Source of the DNA: Juglans regia
Taxonomy: Eukaryota > Streptophyta > Magnoliopsida > Fagales > Juglandaceae
Assembly: GCF_001411555.2 (NCBI RefSeq)
Contig: NC_049912.1
Coordinates: 26,421,722-26,485,721, forward strand
Direction of reading: 5' to 3'
Length of the DNA: 64,000 nt
Below are positions 59,545-64,000 of the stretch, in pieces (within the stretch, counting starts at the first letter, position 1; each line of letters begins with the position of its first letter). The notes under the pieces were generated by a model. That model was given only the letters and a program-made list of their open reading frames with translations, did not search any database and was not told where the DNA came from. Made by a program: the position numbers and the translations under genes.

Positions 59545-59982
59545 CCTTTTGTTGGTGAAACATTTTGAGGTTGTTTTGTATATTGTGATTGTATTTGTTT
59601 TGGGGTTGTAGCCCATGATTATTTTGTGACTTTTTGTTATTTTGGATCACAAATGTGGGTGTTTGGTTGCATTGAAGATCGATGGAATTGTTTTGATAAT
59701 ATTGATATCGTGTGATGAAATTTTGTTTATTGGATTGTGAAAATGGAAATGAATATGATTGTTGGAAATTATAGGTGATTATAAGAGGTTATAAAAATAG
59801 AATTAATTAAAAAATAAAAATTAATTATAAAAATATAAAATAATAATATTTTATTATTATAGAGAGTGTGATGACTAATCCAATGTAGACTTTATGTTTT
59901 GAATGATTAGCTAAAAGTGAAAAAGTTACATATTAATCAAAATTTGAAGAGTAAAATAGCTAATCCAATGCCAAGACTCTAA

Positions 59983-61739
59983 GCAGAGGAATCTCATTAT
60001 TTGGATGGGACTACTGCGGAGTGAAGGAAACGCGAGGTTTATTTCTTTAGTAAATGATTTACACACAATACATTGTATAATAATGTTATAAAATGATAAT
60101 ATTTTTTTGTAAAATGATGTTATTTTTATAAGTTATTTTATAAAAATATCTGTAATTTAAAATATAATTATATAAAATATTATAAAAAATATTATGTATA
60201 AATCATTTTTCTGATTTCTTTGTTGCTACCAACGACCTTTAGCATTCTAGTTTTGAGACAGGGTTATGTGGGGTCTCACTTTAAATTGTTCCAGCTTTCA
60301 CTTCGTATCTTTTCATACTGGTGACAGTAACCCACTTACGTAATTGTCAAGTAATCCCACGGTATGAATAAGTGGTGTTCCTATCATATTATAATTATAA
60401 TATTTCATGTCAATTAAATTTTTATTTTCTGATAATTACATTACATATCATGATGAGATAAGACTGCCACGCCTTCCATGATAATTACATTACATTACAT
60501 ATCATAATGAGATAATTACGTTACATTACATATAATAAAGAATAATTTTTTTACACTTTTTTAAATTGAGATCTATTTTTTTATAATAATTTGTATGAAA
60601 TTTATCTATTTAGATTTATACAAACCATTTCTCTTTATTGATTTTCCTATGCACTACATGGTCATAGACTAACATAAGTAAGGATGACAATACGTGACAC
60701 GGCCTATGAACTCAACATGAACACCATATGAAATTAACGGATTTTGATTTAATATAAATAAGTTTGAATCAAAACGGTTGATTCGTTAATATATGATTAA
60801 TATACAAGTCAATAACGGGCCAACTCGCTTGATCCGAAATCAATTCACAATAACCAGTTCAAATTTTATTCCAAAATTATAGTTTTATTATTGTTGGGTT
60901 ATAATAAGAATATTTCTTAATATGCTTATGTTTTTATTGTTGAGTTTGTAATTCTAGATTTGTGCTAATTTATTATTGTATAATTTGTAATATTAGTTTT
61001 ATTATAGGTTAAAATTTGAAAAATATTGATATTTTTTGTTAGTAGATAACCTTATTTTTTTTTTAGATATTGTAGCTAATAATAAATTATGTTAATCAAA
61101 TTAAATAGATTATGCGAGTTAATTCAATCTATTTAAATAAAATGGATTTCAATGAGTCGTATAGTGTTAACATATTTATAATTAATTATTAAATGAGTCA
61201 ACAAGTGACACGACATGGGCCGTTATTTAAATGGATCATATTAAAATTTGAATGTTTGATCCGCTTAGCTTAAATGATCGAGTTCAGATTGATCCATATA
61301 ATTGAATGTCTATTATTTGATACGACATAAACATGACCCACAAACATGAATTACACCTTATTACATGAGTTTTACCATGGCAGCCTTTCGAAAGCCGCAG
61401 ATAATTTAGACGCGGGAATAATCCTTGCGAGATGGCTCTGTTGCATGGTCCCCTACAGGTAGTCTTTGTACAAGACACAAGTCAAATGCCTAAAACCCAT
61501 ACACAACTGGAAGCTCAATGCTTTCAATAGGAATAGAATGGACGCGGTATGCTACATTTCAGATACACAAGATTGACTAGCATCCACCGGAAATTCCAAA
61601 AAAAGAAAAATTTGAACACAAGAAGTTATGCCTATTTTCCTGTTTAAAAGAGTGACCAAAGAAGAACAGGCAGCCGAAAAGTCCCCGTTACGTAGCAGCA
61701 TCAGATATACATACAATGGAACTGAATCTCGTGAGCAGA
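59983..61739. other. Intergenic, AT-rich, no gene seen
   Basis: It includes short direct repeats of ATAATTACATTACAT (about 60430-60530). It also holds an old repeat at about 60675-61360 whose ends carry GTGACACGGCC and GATACGACATAAACATGACC, a style seen in plant non-autonomous transposons. The last 200 bp are probably the 3' UTR of the minus-strand gene to the right. Confidence 0.5.
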
Positions 61740-64000
61740 TCAGCAAAACCGATATAGTTTTTGCCCCGAGCATGATCTCGATTTTCTTTGCCTGCACATG
61801 TGATGGAAAATGCATTTATATAAGCACGGTCCAAACAAGGGAGGGGGGCAGGGGAAAAACCATCACTTGAGCATACCAAAATGTATCCTTCTTTTCTCGT
61901 TCTAATAACTCTTCAAATGAAATGTCAGCAAAGTCGGCATCTGTGGTTTCCATCAGCTCACTAGATTTGGCCTTCGACTCCATGGAAGCACTAATTTCAA
62001 GCATCTTATGAAAGAGAGAAGGTCAGAATCATCAGACATCCTATCAGAATGGGTGTGGTAAAAGACATTGCAGACTTCATCTGGTTCAGTAGAAGTAGGA
62101 AAATATGGTAGTGAAAGGAGACAAGCTTCACTAACAATTGCTCGGCTACACAATTAACTTCTATAAGCAGACCATCTAGAAAAATAAAATTAAAACTACC
62201 TTCTTGTGTGCTGGAGAGAGTTTAAGCTGCTGTTGAAGCCAATTATAAACAAATGCATCATCTTCTAGTCTCCGTTGTTCTAGTTCTACTTTGTATATCT
62301 GAAACATCAATGCATTGATCCACTTATGGATTTGAATACAATACTTAATAACCTCAATTTCCCACCAAATTCAGAAAAAAGGTATTAACCTGCTGGTGAA
62401 GGCGGTCGAAGGATGATCTGTCTGCCCTGCATAGTAGAGCCTTTGTTATGGTGAACTTCCGTTGGATGACCTCGGCCCTGTTAGGAAAACAATTGTTGTT
62501 ATGCATATAAGAAATAAAGATTATATTGTTCAAGGAATACTTTGGGGATTAGAATTACTGGGAAACTATGATGTCAAAGTATGGTATTCAGTACTAGTAA
62601 AAGTTCAAACATTTGGAAAACCTCAACAACAACAAAAAAGTTGTACTGTAATCACGAAAAATTTGAAAATTACTGAACGGAAAATAACAGTCCAGGTTAC
62701 ATATACTTAAAAGAAATTATACAGGCTAGGATGATTCTACAACAATGGTTGCAAACAACATTTACAGAATGAGAAGTGTAAGAATACAAACTCAGTTTCC
62801 TAGAAATGATTTCGAACATACTTGTGCTGTAGCTCATTTCTAGCTTCAATCAAGCAATTAGCAAACTCTCCAACCTGCAATATGAGAGTACAACATGAAT
62901 AATAACATTGAAGATGCCGGTGTGCTTAAATCAACAATATTCAAACTTTCGAATTTTTGCACGAGTCTCCTGAACAACAATAAATGTTCAATATATGTTG
63001 TAGGACCTAGTTTATATGTCAATGAATTCTAGGGATCGTGATCCTAATTCCAATTAATTTGATCCAACAACTATTCTAGGTGCATTAACAATCAATCTGG
63101 TTGAAAGTCAAACAACTCGCTCCAAAAACGGACCGGGCTATCATGTCAAACAACTCTCTTCTTGTTTTGGGTTAACGTAGAAGAAGAATTCCTTTTCTAT
63201 CACAATATTCAACATTGGTAGTGAGCCCAGCACAAAAACAAACACCATCCCACCAATGAACGTATTACAAAGTAACAAACACCCACTTAGATATAAAAAA
63301 GAAGAAAGTAACAAAGACCCAATGCTCTTAAAAATGCAGTCTTTACACAACAAAATATAAAACAAAATCAATTTTAAGTTATCTAATAGCAAATGTATTC
63401 AACAAAAAGATTTAAAAAGTAAAACTTTTTTTAACCACATATCGGGTAGAAATTAGAAAACCTGGGCCAGTGTTAGTCCTTTGTTCTCATTGCACTTCAC
63501 AAGCTCATCGTACCGTTGCTTGATCCTCCTCTGCATAGCACTACTTGACGAGGTAAACGGATAGAGGCAAACCAAATCATTATTGACCCGATAACCCGAA
63601 TCCAAAATTTCTCTTCCCACGCACCTGTCTTCACCACCCTCTTCAGCTTGCAAATTCAACCTCTTCTTCTTGGCCCTCTTCTTCTTCTTCTTCTTCTTCT
63701 TCTTCTTCGCCGTCTGATCTCCAATCGACTCCACCCCCTTGTCATGCAAACACGACCCGTCTGAATCCTGGTCACCACTCTTTTCTTCACTGAACAAACA
63801 CTCTCCATTCGGGGAAACAGAGGGCAAGATCTCCAAAAGCAGCGGAAGGCCCCAATGGGTCGGGTCTTGTTCACGGCTTTTACCCACAGTTTCTGCCGAA
63901 TGTCGCTCCAATCTCAAAGGCTCGCTCGAAATTGGATTGTGGATATGTACTTCGTCCAGCTTCTGCTCGGTTTTCTGTAGTCTTTTGTACAAAGGGTAAG
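61740..64000 (-). CDS. Conserved plant protein of unknown function, 5' end outside window
   Basis: Six minus-strand exons join in phase: 63462 to beyond 64000, 62822-62874, 62390-62477, 62200-62298, 61877-62004 and 61740-61791. All introns are GT-AG. The first exon encodes a variable acidic region, an 11-residue Lys run followed by RAKKKRLN (likely nuclear or nucleolar signal), and then RRIKQRYDELVKCNENKGLTL. The later exons are helical and charged: IEARNELQHKAEVIQRKFTI, DRSSFDRLHQQIYKVELEQR, FVYNWLQQQLKLSPAHKKML and FADISFEELLEREKKDTFWQ, suggesting a coiled coil. I recognise it as a conserved plant protein but know no function. No ATG is present before the window edge, so the start is upstream. 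Confidence 0.75.
63677..63708. repeat. (CTT)n coding microsatellite (poly-Lys)
   Basis: About 11 CTT units read on the minus strand as AAG codons, giving a Lys run in the unknown coiled-coil protein. The run length is likely to vary between alleles without breaking frame. Confidence 0.85.

Larger units (their letters stand above)
55840..59982 (+). mobile_element. PIF/Harbinger element carrying host TBL exons
   Basis: The element at 55843-59979 (4,137 bp) is flanked by TAA on both sides (55840-55842 and 59980-59982). Its 15-bp terminal repeats are GAGTATTGGCATTGG and the complement of CCAATGCCAAGACTC, with 14 of 15 matching. The 3-bp TWA target site and the Myb-like accessory ORF place it in PIF/Harbinger. 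No DDE transposase frame is recognisable, so it must move in trans. A pyrimidine-rich leader lies at 56020-56340. Two antisense exons of a trichome birefringence-like gene lie between the leader and the accessory ORF. Confidence 0.88.

Noticed and set aside
1..64000. tRNA, rRNA, CRISPR or organellar insertions
   Set aside because: No cloverleaf, rRNA core or regularly spaced repeats were noticed on either strand; a dedicated covariance search was not possible.

Overview
This is a stretch of plant nuclear DNA, almost certainly from a woody eudicot. The evidence is many-exon genes with AT-rich GT-AG introns, long TA microsatellites, plant L1 LINEs, a PIF/Harbinger element, and many AT-rich inverted-repeat (MITE-like) elements ending in a CTATCCAAACG-type motif. 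From general familiarity with that repeat I would guess Fagales (Juglandaceae-like), but I cannot test this here.

Layout. (1) 897-5705, minus: a conserved plant gene of unknown function. Its splice sites and reading frame can still be followed, but it carries two in-frame stops and a one-base frameshift, so it looks like a young pseudogene. (2) 10073-14353, minus: an intact six-exon HOTHEAD-like GMC oxidoreductase (597 codons) with a TA/TG microsatellite just upstream. (3) 18017-32118, minus: an intact 23-exon RHD3/SEY1-type ER-shaping GTPase (810 codons). Its 4.6-kb intron 14 holds a decayed antisense LINE. (4) 37411-43365, plus: an intact 15-exon MSI4/FVE-type WD40 protein (467 codons). (5) 44993-55321, plus: an intact seven-exon transmembrane-nine (TMN/EMP70) protein (639 codons). 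Its intron 5 holds a nearly intact sense-strand LINE of the same family, with a perfect 17-bp target duplication. (6) 55840-59982: a complete PIF/Harbinger element with TAA target duplications and 15-bp terminal repeats. It encodes only the Myb-like accessory protein (one nonsense codon) and carries two antisense exons of a host trichome birefringence-like (TBL) gene. (7) 61740-64000, minus: the 3' six exons of a conserved coiled-coil plant protein of unknown function, running off the right edge.

The genes belong to unrelated housekeeping or developmental processes (cuticle, ER shape, chromatin, endomembrane trafficking) and do not form a pathway. Most of the remaining sequence is repeats: about eight copies of one MITE family, several other inverted-repeat elements, microsatellites and LINE tails. 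The most notable points are the TBL-carrying Harbinger element, the LINE with an ATGA stop/start junction between its two ORFs and a double poly(A) tail, four minute insertions with long target duplications that look like aborted retroposition events, three non-canonical GC-AG introns, and the recently broken gene at the left. I found no RNA genes, CRISPR arrays or prokaryotic features.
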